This document shows positions 27,389 to 35,343 of a DNA stretch of 64,000 nt, one piece after another. The notes under the pieces are model-generated. The model worked only from the letters and a program-made list of their open reading frames with translations. It was not told the origin of the DNA and made no database searches. The number at the start of each line of letters is the position of its first letter. Within the stretch, counting starts at the first letter, position 1. The translations under genes were made by a program, and so were the position numbers. Source of the stretch: Devosia nitrariae (GTDB taxonomy: Bacteria; Pseudomonadota; Alphaproteobacteria; Rhizobiales; Devosiaceae); NCBI RefSeq assembly GCF_030160115.1, contig NZ_BSNS01000007.1:669501-733500 (forward strand), written 5' to 3'.

Positions 27389-28462
27389 ATGGATGTTAAC
27401 GCTGTGAACATTTCCGACATCGAGACACCGGCCGTGCTCATCGATCTCGACAAGGTCGAGGCCAATCTCAAGCGGACGCAGGACTATGCGGATGCGCACG
27501 GGGTGAAGCTGAGGCCCCATATCAAGACCCACAAGCTCCCGCGCTTTGCCAGGCGCCAGATCGAACTCGGCGCGGTCGGCATCACCGTGCAAAAGCTGGG
27601 CGAGGCCGAGGTGATGGCCGATGCCGGTATCACCGACATCTTCCTGCCTTACAACATCCTCGGCGAAGCCAAGCTCAAGCGCCTCGCGGCGCTCCACCGA
27701 CGCGTCACCATCCGCGCGACCGCTGACAGCCCCGAGACGGTTGCCGGCCTTTCGGCGACTTTTGCCGGTGCGCAAAAGCCTCTCGAGGTGATGGTCGAAT
27801 GCGACACCGGCATGGGCCGCTGCGGGGTGCAGAGCCCGCAGGCGGCGCTGGAGCTGGCAAAGCTCATCGACGGCTCGCCAGGCCTGTCATTCGCCGGCCT
27901 GATGACCTATCCGGCAGCCGGCCAATACGCCGAAGCGGCGCGATGGCTGGCGCAGGGCAAGGCGCTGCTGACTGCAGCGGGCCTATCGCCACGCATCATT
28001 TCCAACGGCGGAACGCCCGACCTCTGGCACGCCCATGAGGCCGTGGTGGCTACCGAGCACCGGCCCGGCACCTATATCTATATGGACCGCTACCAGGTGG
28101 AGAAGGGCGTCGCGACGTTCGACGATTGCGCGCTGACGGTCGTCACGACCGTCGTTTCACGTCCAACCGAAAATCGCGCCATCATTGATGCCGGCTCCAA
28201 GGCCCTGACCAGCGACACGCTGGGGCTGACCGGCTACGGCCGCGTCCTCGGCTATCCGGAAGCAGTCATCACTTCACTGAGTGAAGAGCACGGCACCATC
28301 GACCTCTCGGTTTCGACCAGGAAGCCCGCGATCGGCGAGAAGCTGCGGATAGTCCCCAACCACTGCTGCGTGGTCTCCAACCTCTTCGACGTGGTGAACC
28401 TGACGCAGGGCGAGGACGTGGTGGAGACGGTGCCAGTCGCTGCCCGCGGGCGCGTGGACTAG
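27389..28462 (+). CDS. D-threonine aldolase / DSD1-type PLP enzyme
   Basis: A 357-aa fold-type III PLP enzyme. The PLP lysine is Lys46 in LRPHIKTHK; MVECDTGMGRCGV, ISNGGTPD and YIYMDRYQV are conserved in D-threonine aldolase and D-serine dehydratase (DSD1). The C-terminal PNHCCVVSN carries the His and Cys that bind the divalent metal in DSD1. Either an aldol cleavage of D-beta-hydroxy amino acids or a D-serine-type dehydration is possible. A dehydratase would release an enamine, which fits the RidA gene next door. It starts 5 nt after the SDR stop. Confidence 0.9.
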   Translation: MDVNAVNISDIETPAVLIDLDKVEANLKRTQDYADAHGVKLRPHIKTHKLPRFARRQIELGAVGITVQKLGEAEVMADAGITDIFLPYNILGEAKLKRLAALHRRVTIRATADSPETVAGLSATFAGAQKPLEVMVECDTGMGRCGVQSPQAALELAKLIDGSPGLSFAGLMTYPAAGQYAEAARWLAQGKALLTAAGLSPRIISNGGTPDLWHAHEAVVATEHRPGTYIYMDRYQVEKGVATFDDCALTVVTTVVSRPTENRAIIDAGSKALTSDTLGLTGYGRVLGYPEAVITSLSEEHGTIDLSVSTRKPAIGEKLRIVPNHCCVVSNLFDVVNLTQGEDVVETVPVAARGRVD

Positions 28463-28477
28463 TCTAGGTGTGTCGAG

Positions 28478-28595
28478 ATTCAGGTCAGGCCGAGGCGAAA
28501 ATGGTCGTTTCCGAGAACCGAAGCGCAGCGTATCTTGGGTACGTGAGCATCGGAAGCGCAGGAAATGACCATTTGCAGACCGGCATCACCTGAAT
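28478..28595. repeat. 118-bp palindromic intergenic repeat
   Basis: An imperfect palindrome with arms ATTCAGGTCAGGCCG ... AAAATGGTCGTTTCC and GGAAATGACCATTT ... CGGCATCACCTGAAT, and a central CGAAGCGCAGCGTATC/GTACGTGAGCATCGG. It lies between the convergent PLP-enzyme and sugar-isomerase genes. The central block resembles repeats I recall from other Hyphomicrobiales genomes. Confidence 0.75.
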
Positions 28596-28605
28596 ATCGG
28601 CGCAC

Positions 28606-29433
28606 CTAGCAGACGGTTGCCACCCGCTCTTTGATGACGGCCAGCACCTCGTCGCCCGGCCGCTTCCACCAATTGTCCTTGGAGAAGATCTCGACTTCCT
28701 GCGGCCCATCGAAGCCGGCGGCCTCGATCATGGCGCGGATGCCCTTGAGGTCGATGACCCCGTCGCCCATCATGCCGCGGTCGAGCAGCATGTCGGTGGT
28801 CGGCACCAGCCAGTCGCAGATGTGGTGGGCAAAGATCCGCTTCATGCGGCCGGCGCGGGCGATGGCGCGGGCAAGGTAAGGGTCCCACCAGACGTGATAG
28901 ACGTCGATGGCAACGCCAACCGTTTCGCCCAGCGTTTCGCAGATGTCGAGCGCCTGGTCGATGGTGTTCACACACGCCCGGTCCGCCGCGTACATCGGGT
29001 GCAGCGGCTCGATGGCGATTTTGACGCCCGAGGCCTTGGCGTGCGGCAGCATTGCGGCGATGCCTTCGGTGACCATCTGGCGCGCACCGGCGATGTCTTT
29101 CGATGACCCCGGCAGGCCGCCGACGACCAGCACCAAGCAATCGGCATTGAGTGCCGCTGCTTCGTCGATGGCGCGGTGGTTGTCGTCGATGGCTTTCTGC
29201 CGACCCTCGGCCGTTTCGGCCGGGAACATGCCACCGCGGCACACGCCCGTGACCTGCAGCTTGTTCTCCTTGACGATCCGCGCCGCCTCATCGAGGCCGA
29301 TGGCGGCGATCTGGTCTCGCCAGGGCGAGATGGCGGTGATGCCGGCCTTGAGGCACCCGTCGACCGCTTCGGCAAACCCCCAGACTTCGCGGGTGGTGGC
29401 AAGGTTGAGCGAGATCACGGTGTCGGCGCTCAT
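28606..29433 (-). CDS. sugar phosphate isomerase/epimerase family protein
   Basis: A 275-aa TIM-barrel protein of the xylose-isomerase-like (AP endonuclease 2) family. Metal-site and barrel motifs: VLVVGGLPGSSKD, KIAIEPLHPMYAADR (Glu ligand), VAIDVYHVWWDPYL (Asp and His) and HHICDWLVPTTDMLLDRG, with a closing EVEIFSKDNWWKR (Glu). Such proteins isomerise or epimerise sugars or keto-sugars. It is the third gene of the minus-strand Gfo/Idh-DUF993-isomerase operon; its ATG overlaps the DUF993 stop as ATGA. The frame continues far upstream only as a shadow of the DUF993 gene. Confidence 0.9.
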   Translation of the reverse strand: MSADTVISLNLATTREVWGFAEAVDGCLKAGITAISPWRDQIAAIGLDEAARIVKENKLQVTGVCRGGMFPAETAEGRQKAIDDNHRAIDEAAALNADCLVLVVGGLPGSSKDIAGARQMVTEGIAAMLPHAKASGVKIAIEPLHPMYAADRACVNTIDQALDICETLGETVGVAIDVYHVWWDPYLARAIARAGRMKRIFAHHICDWLVPTTDMLLDRGMMGDGVIDLKGIRAMIEAAGFDGPQEVEIFSKDNWWKRPGDEVLAVIKERVATVC

Positions 29434-30599
29434 GCGGCAACCCCGTGTACAGCGAGGACATCCCTCATCCGCGTAACCGCCAGCTCCGGGTCGGCCAGCA
29501 CCCGCGCCTTGTCGGCCAGCCGGAAAAGTTCGCTGAGGTGCTGGAGCGACCGGGTCGACTGCTGCCCACCGATCATGGCGAAGTGGTCCTGCAGCCCATT
29601 GAGATAGGCAAGGAATACCACCCCTGTCTTGTAGAACCGGGTCGGCGCCGCAAAGATATGGCGACTCAAGGGCACGGTCGGCTCGAGAAGATCGAAGAAC
29701 TCGTTGTTGTTGCCCTTTCCGAGCGCCGCGAGCCCGGCCGAAGCGGCCGGCGCGATGGCATCGAAGATGCCGAGCAGCGCATGCGAGTAGCCGGCCTCGT
29801 CGCCGGCGATGAGCTCGGCATAGTTGAAGTCGTCGCCGGTATACATCTTGACGCTCTGCGGCAGCCGCCGGCGCATCGAGATCTCCTTCTCCTTGGACAA
29901 GAGCGAAATCTTGATGCCGTCGACCTTGTCGGCATGTGCTTCGATGACGTCGAGGCAGACATCCATGGCCGCCTCGTGCGTTTCGCGACCCCAATAGCCC
30001 GCGAGCGCCGGATCGAACATCTCGCCAAGCCAGTGGATGATGACCGGCTCCCTGACCTGGGAAAGGATGCGGTGATAGACCGTCGCGTAATCGTCGGGGC
30101 TGTTGGCGGCGGCCGCCAGCGCCCGGCTCGCCATCAGGATGACGCGCCCGCCCTCGCCCTCGACGAAGCCAACCTGCTCCTCATAGGCCTTGATGATCGC
30201 CTCGAGCGTGACGTCCGGCCCAGGCATCAGGTGGTCGGTGCCCGCACCATAGGCGATGAGGGCGTCGTCACGGGTCTTCGCCTCCGCCTGCGCTTGGCGG
30301 ATCAGCTCCTTGGCCTCGAGCCAGGTCAGCCCCATACCCCGCTGTGCGGTGTCCATGGCTTCGGCAACGCCGAGCCCGAGGTCCCAGAGCCGGTGGCGGA
30401 AGGCCAGGGTCTTGTCCCAGTCGATGGCCGGGGTCAGCCACGGATCGTTGTTGGCCAGCGGATCGGCAACGACATGGGCCGCCGCATAGGCGATGCGCGG
30501 AAAATCGCTCGCCTTGAACCGGACGAAGGGGATCGGCTCACCGGCCAGGGCATAGGGCGTCACGGTGCGGTCGGGATTGGGCAGGTTGATGGTCGGCAT
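29430..30599 (-). CDS. DUF993 family protein (dihydrodipicolinate-synthase-like)
   Basis: A 389-aa protein matching DUF993, a divergent branch of the class I aldolase (DapA/NAL) superfamily. Typical stretches are DPLANNDPWLTPAIDWDKTL, GMGLTWLEAKELI, AYGAGTDHL, REPVIIHWLGEMFDPALAGYW and VDGIKISLLSKEKEISMRR. The Lys in GIKISLL is placed like the Schiff-base lysine of the superfamily, so an aldolase or dehydratase acting on a sugar acid or keto-sugar is likely. The ATG at 30599 has GGAGG 6 nt upstream. The upstream Gfo/Idh gene is separated by an inverted repeat. Confidence 0.88.
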   Translation of the reverse strand: MPTINLPNPDRTVTPYALAGEPIPFVRFKASDFPRIAYAAAHVVADPLANNDPWLTPAIDWDKTLAFRHRLWDLGLGVAEAMDTAQRGMGLTWLEAKELIRQAQAEAKTRDDALIAYGAGTDHLMPGPDVTLEAIIKAYEEQVGFVEGEGGRVILMASRALAAAANSPDDYATVYHRILSQVREPVIIHWLGEMFDPALAGYWGRETHEAAMDVCLDVIEAHADKVDGIKISLLSKEKEISMRRRLPQSVKMYTGDDFNYAELIAGDEAGYSHALLGIFDAIAPAASAGLAALGKGNNNEFFDLLEPTVPLSRHIFAAPTRFYKTGVVFLAYLNGLQDHFAMIGGQQSTRSLQHLSELFRLADKARVLADPELAVTRMRDVLAVHGVAA

Positions 30600-30610
30600 G
30601 GTGCGCCTCC

Positions 30611-30750
30611 AGAAGGCCCCCTCACCCGGCGCTGCGCGCCGACCTCTCCCCCACGGGAGAGGTGAAGTGGGCACAATGACTTGTCTTGGTCACCTCTCCC
30701 TGTGGGGAGCGGTCGGCCCCAATAGGCCTAGGTGAGGGGCCTTCCGGCCC
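30611..30750. repeat. long palindromic repeat inside the Gfo/Idh-DUF993 operon
   Basis: The left arm, AAGGCCCCCTCACCCGG followed by CGCGCCGACCTCTCCC and GGGAGAGGTGA, is matched in reverse by TCACCTCTCCC, GGGAGCGGTCGGCCCC and TAGGTGAGGGGCCTTCC. About 55 bp per arm. The transcript across it could fold into a long hairpin and so lower expression of the downstream genes. Confidence 0.78.
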
Positions 30751-30754
30751 CCGC

Positions 30755-31906
30755 TCAGATCTCCAGTTTGGGCACGTCGAGCCAGCGCCGCTCGGCCCAG
30801 CTCTTGAGGCCGAGTTCGGCGAGCTGCACACCCTTGGCCCCGGCGTCGAGACCATAGTTCCACGGCGCGTCCTCGGCGACGTGGCGAAGGAACATTTCCC
30901 ACTGCGCCTTGAAGCCGTTCTCGGCCGGCCAGTTATCCGGAACCTCTTCCCAATCGGCAAAGAAGTTCATCGTCTGCGGCTGGTCGGGGTTCCACACGGG
31001 CTTGGGCGTGTTGACCCGATGCTGGGTGAAGCATTTGTGCAGGCCCGCGACAGCCGAGCCATGCGTGCCGTCGACATGGAAGGTGACGAGATCGTCACGG
31101 CGCACCCGCGTCGTCCAGCTCGAATTGATCTGGGCGACCACCCCGCCTTCGAGCTCGAAGGTGGCATAGGCCGCATCGTCCGTGTCGGCCGTGAAGCGGT
31201 TGCCCTGTTCATCGACACGCTCGGGAATATGCGTCGCCCCGAGGCAGGAGACCGCCTTGACCTCGCCGAAAAGGTTGTCGAGCACGTAGCGCCAGTGACA
31301 GAGCATGTCGAGGATGATGCCGCCGCCGTCGCCCTTGCGGTAGTTCCAGGAGGGACGCTGCGCCTTCTGCCAGTCGCCCTCGAACACCCAGTAGCCGAAC
31401 TCGCCCCTGACCGAAAGCATCTTGCCGAAGAAGCCTGAGTCCCGCAGCATCTTGAGCTTCATGAGCCCGGGCAGGAACAACTTGTCCTGCACCACACCGT
31501 GCTTGACGCCCGAAGCCTTGGCCTTCCTTGCGAGCGCGACGGCGACGTCGAGATCGTCCGAGATCGGCTTTTCGCAGTAGACGGCCTTGCCGGCGTCGAT
31601 CGCCTTCTCGATGAGCGAAGCGCGCATCAGGGTGGTGCCGGCATCGAAGAACACCGTGTCGTCCGCATTGGCGAGCGCCTTGTCGAGATCGGTCGTCCAG
31701 CGCTTGATGTCGTGCTTCTTGGCCAGACGCTCGATCTTGTCGGCGTCCCGCCCGACGATGATCGGATCGACCACCAGCCTGTCGCCATTGGCAAGCGCGA
31801 TACCGCCCTGGTCGCGGATCGCCAGGATCGAGCGCACCAGGTGCTGGTTGTAACCCATACGCCCGGTGACCCCGTGCATGATGAGGCCGAGCCGTTGTTC
31901 CGCCAT
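30755..31906 (-). CDS. Gfo/Idh/MocA family oxidoreductase
   Basis: A 383-aa NAD(P)-dependent dehydrogenase family member. The N-terminal segment LGLIMHGVTGRMGYNQHLVR replaces the usual GxGxxG with GVTGRMG. FFDAGTTLMRASLIEKAIDAG and the family's AVYCEKPIS (catalytic Lys) follow, then VVQDKLFLPGLMKLKML and GGGIILDMLCHWRYVLDNLFG with the His of the active site. Members oxidise or epimerise sugar hydroxyls. It is the first gene of the minus-strand operon with DUF993 and the isomerase. A palindrome GTAACTGATTGGTTAC lies 30 nt upstream of the ATG. Confidence 0.9.
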   Translation of the reverse strand: MAEQRLGLIMHGVTGRMGYNQHLVRSILAIRDQGGIALANGDRLVVDPIIVGRDADKIERLAKKHDIKRWTTDLDKALANADDTVFFDAGTTLMRASLIEKAIDAGKAVYCEKPISDDLDVAVALARKAKASGVKHGVVQDKLFLPGLMKLKMLRDSGFFGKMLSVRGEFGYWVFEGDWQKAQRPSWNYRKGDGGGIILDMLCHWRYVLDNLFGEVKAVSCLGATHIPERVDEQGNRFTADTDDAAYATFELEGGVVAQINSSWTTRVRRDDLVTFHVDGTHGSAVAGLHKCFTQHRVNTPKPVWNPDQPQTMNFFADWEEVPDNWPAENGFKAQWEMFLRHVAEDAPWNYGLDAGAKGVQLAELGLKSWAERRWLDVPKLEI

Positions 31907-31935
31907 CAGACAAATCCTCCCAAGCCGCTTGCGGT

Positions 31936-31951
31936 GTAACTGATTGGTTAC
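31936..31951. promoter_or_regulatory. operator-like palindrome GTAAC-N6-GTTAC
   Basis: GTAACTGATTGGTTAC lies between the divergent Gfo/Idh and GST genes, 30 nt before the Gfo/Idh start. Two near-identical sites precede the sugar ABC operon (38881 and 38937). The TAACCAnnTGGTTA-like form resembles the known RutR operator TTGACCAnnTGGTCAA. Confidence 0.65.
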
Positions 31952-32057
31952 TTACGTAGCCGAAGGCGGCGGGCGGCGTCAAGCGGGCTGGCGTGGTCTC
32001 ACTTGCATATTTGGCTTCAGACCGCCGATGTTGGCAGCATCTACGAGGAGAAGTGCC

Positions 32058-32687
32058 ATGCGCCTGCACACCCGCTACCAGAACTCAGCCGGCGAGCGCG
32101 TGCGCATCGTCCTTGAACTCAAGAGTCTCGCCTACGACTACGTCGCCATTCCTTCCCTCTCGGGCGCCGACTATCGGTGCATCAATCCGCAGCTTCTGAT
32201 GCCGGCGCTCGAGATCGACGGGCACGTCGTGACCCAATCGCTCGCGATCATCGAGCTCCTCGAGGAGCTCTATCCCGATCCGTCAATCCTCCCCGCCGCG
32301 CCCTTCGCACGCGCCGGCGCCCGCGCCTTTGCCGCTGTCATCGCGGCCGACCTGCACCCGGTTACGGTCAATCGCGTGCGGCGTTACCTTGCTGAGGAGC
32401 TGGGGGCAGGCGATGCGGTTCTTGCCGAATGGTATCGGCATTGGGCGAAGTTGGCTTTGGAGACGCTCGAAGCGCTGCTGAAACGGCGCGACCACGCAAC
32501 GCGGTTCGCCTATTCCGACACCCCGGGTTTGGCGGAAGCCTGCCTCGTGCCCGCCATGCGCAACGCCCGCCGCTTCGACTGCGACCTCTCGCCTTATCCG
32601 CTGCTGCGGGAGCTGGATGGCCAATGCCGGGATCTCGTGCCCTTTCGTCGCGCCGCGCCCGAAAGCCAGCCCGATTTCCCCGCTTAA
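32058..32687 (+). CDS. zeta-class glutathione S-transferase / maleylacetoacetate isomerase-like
   Basis: A 209-aa two-domain GST. The thioredoxin-like half starts MRLHTRYQNSAGERVRIVLE and has LMPALEIDGHVVTQSLAIIE (the cis-Pro and QS glutathione site). The helical half contains AAVIAADLHPVTVNRVRRYL, matching the IACDIHP-x-x-x-x-R-V-L-x-YL signature of zeta GSTs. The usual SSCSWR active-site loop is replaced by NSAGERVR, which keeps the Ser and Arg but lacks the Cys. Maleylacetoacetate, maleylpyruvate or a glutathione conjugate could be the substrate. The ATG at 32058 follows GAGGAG. Its stop overlaps the convergent TauE/SafE stop (TTAA). Confidence 0.85.
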   Translation: MRLHTRYQNSAGERVRIVLELKSLAYDYVAIPSLSGADYRCINPQLLMPALEIDGHVVTQSLAIIELLEELYPDPSILPAAPFARAGARAFAAVIAADLHPVTVNRVRRYLAEELGAGDAVLAEWYRHWAKLALETLEALLKRRDHATRFAYSDTPGLAEACLVPAMRNARRFDCDLSPYPLLRELDGQCRDLVPFRRAAPESQPDFPA

Positions 32688-33424
32688 AGCCCCACTACCA
32701 TCTTGAGACCGATCACGCCGAGGAAGGTGAGGATAAGCCGGTCAAAGGCTTTCCGGCTGAGCTTACCTGCGATCGCCTGGCCGATGGGCATGAAGATGAG
32801 GATCGGCACCAGCGCCAGCACGCCCTGCAGCAGCCATTCCGGCCGCATGGCGCCGGCCAGCCACATGGACGGCAACTGTGCGGCTGAATAGGTGAGGAAC
32901 ATCGCCGAGACCGCGAACACATGGGCATCGCGCTCGAGGCTCATCGAATGGATGAAGGTGACGCCGATGGGCGCCGAAATGCCTGTCGCGCCTTGCAATA
33001 CGCCGCCGCCGGCCCCCGCTAGCGGCCCGAAGCGCCTCGCCGTCGCCAATGACAGCGACAGGTGCGGTTTGAACAGCCGCAGCATCACGTAGGCGATGAG
33101 GATGCCGCCGAGGCTCGTGACCAGCACGCGCTCGGGCAGGGTCGTCAGCAGCCACACCCCGACGAGGATGCCGCCGACGCCCGCAACGAGAAACAGCGGC
33201 AGGAACGTCATCCGATCCGAGCGGGCCTCGCTGCGGAAACGCCACGTCTGCCAGGCATTGGTGACAATGAGCGGAATGACCATCAGCCCCACCGCATGCG
33301 TCAGCCCGAATACCGCCGTCAGTACGGGGAGCGCGACCAGCGGCAGCCCCATACCCGTCGCGCCTTTGACCACAGCGCCCGCCGCCAGCGCCAAACCCAT
33401 GATGAAATAGCTCGAAATATCCAT
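32684..33424 (-). CDS. TauE/SafE (TSUP) family permease
   Basis: A 246-aa membrane protein with about eight helices in two repeats. The family pattern is visible as GLALAAGAVVKGATGMGLPLVALPVL in the first helices and AGAGGGVLQGATGISAPIGVTFI in the second half (the two GATG-x-x-x-P repeats). TSUP proteins export or import small anions such as sulfite, sulfoacetate or organic acids; the substrate here is unknown. It is divergent from tctC and converges with the GST gene with overlapping stop codons. Confidence 0.9.
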   Translation of the reverse strand: MDISSYFIMGLALAAGAVVKGATGMGLPLVALPVLTAVFGLTHAVGLMVIPLIVTNAWQTWRFRSEARSDRMTFLPLFLVAGVGGILVGVWLLTTLPERVLVTSLGGILIAYVMLRLFKPHLSLSLATARRFGPLAGAGGGVLQGATGISAPIGVTFIHSMSLERDAHVFAVSAMFLTYSAAQLPSMWLAGAMRPEWLLQGVLALVPILIFMPIGQAIAGKLSRKAFDRLILTFLGVIGLKMVVGL

Positions 33425-33466
33425 TCGCGCGATCGCTCCGAAGCCAGTGCCGGCAAGCTTATATAC

Positions 33467-33570
33467 TGCGCCGGCCGGTTACCCGAGCGGTTCTTTACGC
33501 GTCGCGCGACCGTCCCCTCCGCTGCAACTGCTCGCAATTTCCCACCCTCAGCTCTGCACCATCTGGTTAC
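33467..33570. promoter_or_regulatory. two half-sites of the GTTAC operator
   Basis: TGCGCCGGCCGGTTAC (33467-33482) and TGCACCATCTGGTTAC (33555-33570) share the right half (GGTTAC) of the palindromes at 31936, 38881 and 38937 but not the left. They lie in the 236-bp gap between the TSUP gene and tctC. Weak on their own. Confidence 0.35.
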
Positions 33571-33660
33571 TTGCCTGTTGACAGCGTTGCCCTTGCGGAT
33601 CAGTCTGCCGGCAAGGGCCTGGCTAGGATCGGCCCGAATAAAGATGCTTGGGAGGAAACA

Positions 33661-34704
33661 ATGTTCCGTTCATCGCGATGGATGCTGTCCGCTGCCGCGC
33701 CGGCGCTGTTGGTCGCAACTTTGGGCGCCACCGCCCAGGAGTGGCAGCCCGACCGGCCGATCAACCTCATCGTGCCCTGGGGCGCGGGCGGCTCGACCGA
33801 TCAGGTGACCCGCGTCACCGCGCCGCTCATCGCCGAGGAGCTCGGTGTCGAGATCGTCGTCGTCAACCAGCCCGGCGCCTCGGGCGCCATCGGCACCCAG
33901 GAAGTGCTCAATGCCCCACATGATGGCTACACCTGGACGGCCAACGCCATCGCCAACAACGCCACTTATTCGGTAACGGGCCTGCTTGAGGGCACCGACA
34001 TCGACGACTGGCATATCTACCTGTCCGTCGCCAACGTGCCTGTGGTGAGCGTGCCGGCCGATAGCCAGTTCACCGATTTCGGCCAGCTTCTCGAAGCCTT
34101 CCAGTCCGAAGGCGGGCGCGGCATCGCTGTGGCGACGGCCGGCATCACCTCCTCGGGCGGCACGGCCATCGCGGCGCTGAGCGACGCGGGTGGGGGCTTT
34201 GAATACAACATGGTCACCTATGACGGCGGTGGGCCTGCCGCCATCGCCACGGCCTCGGGCGAGGCGATGGTCACCACCCAGCTGGCCGTGGAGCAGACGG
34301 AACTGATCCGTGGCGGGCGGCTGCGGCCGTTGGCAGTTCTCTCCGACGAGCCGCTGGTGCTCGAAGGCGTCGACCCGATCCCACCGATCACGCAATGGCT
34401 GCCCGACATGCCGCTGGCGCCCGACTATTTCGGCATCTTCATTCCGGCCGACGCGCCGCCCGAAGTGCTGGCAACCGTCGACAGGATTTGGGAAGAGAAG
34501 GTGATGAACGCCCCCGAGCTCAAGGCTTACGCCGAGAACTTCGGCGCGGTCTTCGCCCCGTCCTATGGCGAGGAGGCCCGCGCACTTGCCATGCCCGTCG
34601 TGATCCTCGAAGCCTGCTCGGCTCTCGAGCGCGGCGAGGCGGTCAACGATCCATCGACCATCGGCATCGACTGCGAGACCCGCACCGAAACCGGCGGCAA
34701 CTAA
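33661..34704 (+). CDS. tctC: tripartite tricarboxylate transporter substrate-binding protein TctC
   Basis: A 347-aa periplasmic binding protein. Signal peptide at residues 1-25 (LLVATLGATAQ). The Bug/TctC fold is shown by PINLIVPWGAGGSTDQVTR (ligand carboxylate loop), VVVNQPGASGAIGTQEVLN, and later the ligand-side VTYDGGGPAAIATASG. The Gly/Ser-rich loops bind carboxylates, but the exact substrate is unknown. The ATG at 33661 has GGGAGG 5 nt upstream. It heads tctCBA with tetR at the end, all on the plus strand. Confidence 0.93.
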   Translation: MFRSSRWMLSAAAPALLVATLGATAQEWQPDRPINLIVPWGAGGSTDQVTRVTAPLIAEELGVEIVVVNQPGASGAIGTQEVLNAPHDGYTWTANAIANNATYSVTGLLEGTDIDDWHIYLSVANVPVVSVPADSQFTDFGQLLEAFQSEGGRGIAVATAGITSSGGTAIAALSDAGGGFEYNMVTYDGGGPAAIATASGEAMVTTQLAVEQTELIRGGRLRPLAVLSDEPLVLEGVDPIPPITQWLPDMPLAPDYFGIFIPADAPPEVLATVDRIWEEKVMNAPELKAYAENFGAVFAPSYGEEARALAMPVVILEACSALERGEAVNDPSTIGIDCETRTETGGN

Positions 34705-34766
34705 CATTTCGGACGCTGCCGGCGCATTCGCCTCGGCAGCGCCCGACCAGGATATCGGAAACTTCC

Positions 34767-35327
34767 ATGAGCCAAGAGACCGGCGGAGCCGATGCTGCGT
34801 TGCCGCAACCCGGCGACGACCGGGCGGCAGGCGCCATGGTGCGCGCCGACCTCGTTGCCGCCATCGTCTTCATCGTCCTCGGCGCCGCCATCCTCTACGC
34901 GTCCTGGACGATGCCGCGGCTCGAGGTGCGGCGCATCCACCCGATGACCGTGCCCGGACTGGTGCCGGGACTGTTGAGTTTTGCGCTCGTGGTCTGCGGC
35001 GGCATCCTCGCCTGGCGGTCGGTCCGCGCCCCCGCACCCGGCGGCTGGCAGAGCCTGCGCGAGGCGGTCCTCTCGCGCGAGGCCGTGCGTGCGCTGGTCG
35101 TTGCGGCACTTGCCCTTGTGTATACCCTCGGTCTCGTTGGGACCCTGCCCTTCTGGGCAGCGACCGCAGTTTTCGTCTTCGCGTTCGTCCTCGTCTTCGA
35201 GGTCTGGCTCGCCGAGCCGAGGAAATCGTGGCGCACGAGCCTGCCTTGGGCCATGGGCCTGGCGGTTGTCACGGCTGCTGCCGTCACCCTCGTGTTCGAG
35301 CGCGCCTTCCTCGTGCGCCTGCCCTGA
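34767..35327 (+). CDS. tctB: tripartite tricarboxylate transporter small membrane subunit TctB
   Basis: A 186-aa protein with four predicted helices (about residues 25-46, 62-83, 108-150 as two, and 163-180). The first segment, DLVAAIVFIVLGAAILYASWTMPRLE, and PMTVPGLVPGLLSFALVVCGGIL are characteristic of TctB. Small and poorly conserved, it is called largely by its position between tctC and tctA. The start ATG at 34767 follows GATATCGGAA. Confidence 0.88.
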   Translation: MSQETGGADAALPQPGDDRAAGAMVRADLVAAIVFIVLGAAILYASWTMPRLEVRRIHPMTVPGLVPGLLSFALVVCGGILAWRSVRAPAPGGWQSLREAVLSREAVRALVVAALALVYTLGLVGTLPFWAATAVFVFAFVLVFEVWLAEPRKSWRTSLPWAMGLAVVTAAAVTLVFERAFLVRLP

Positions 35328-35343
35328 TCGGAGAGCCTATCCT

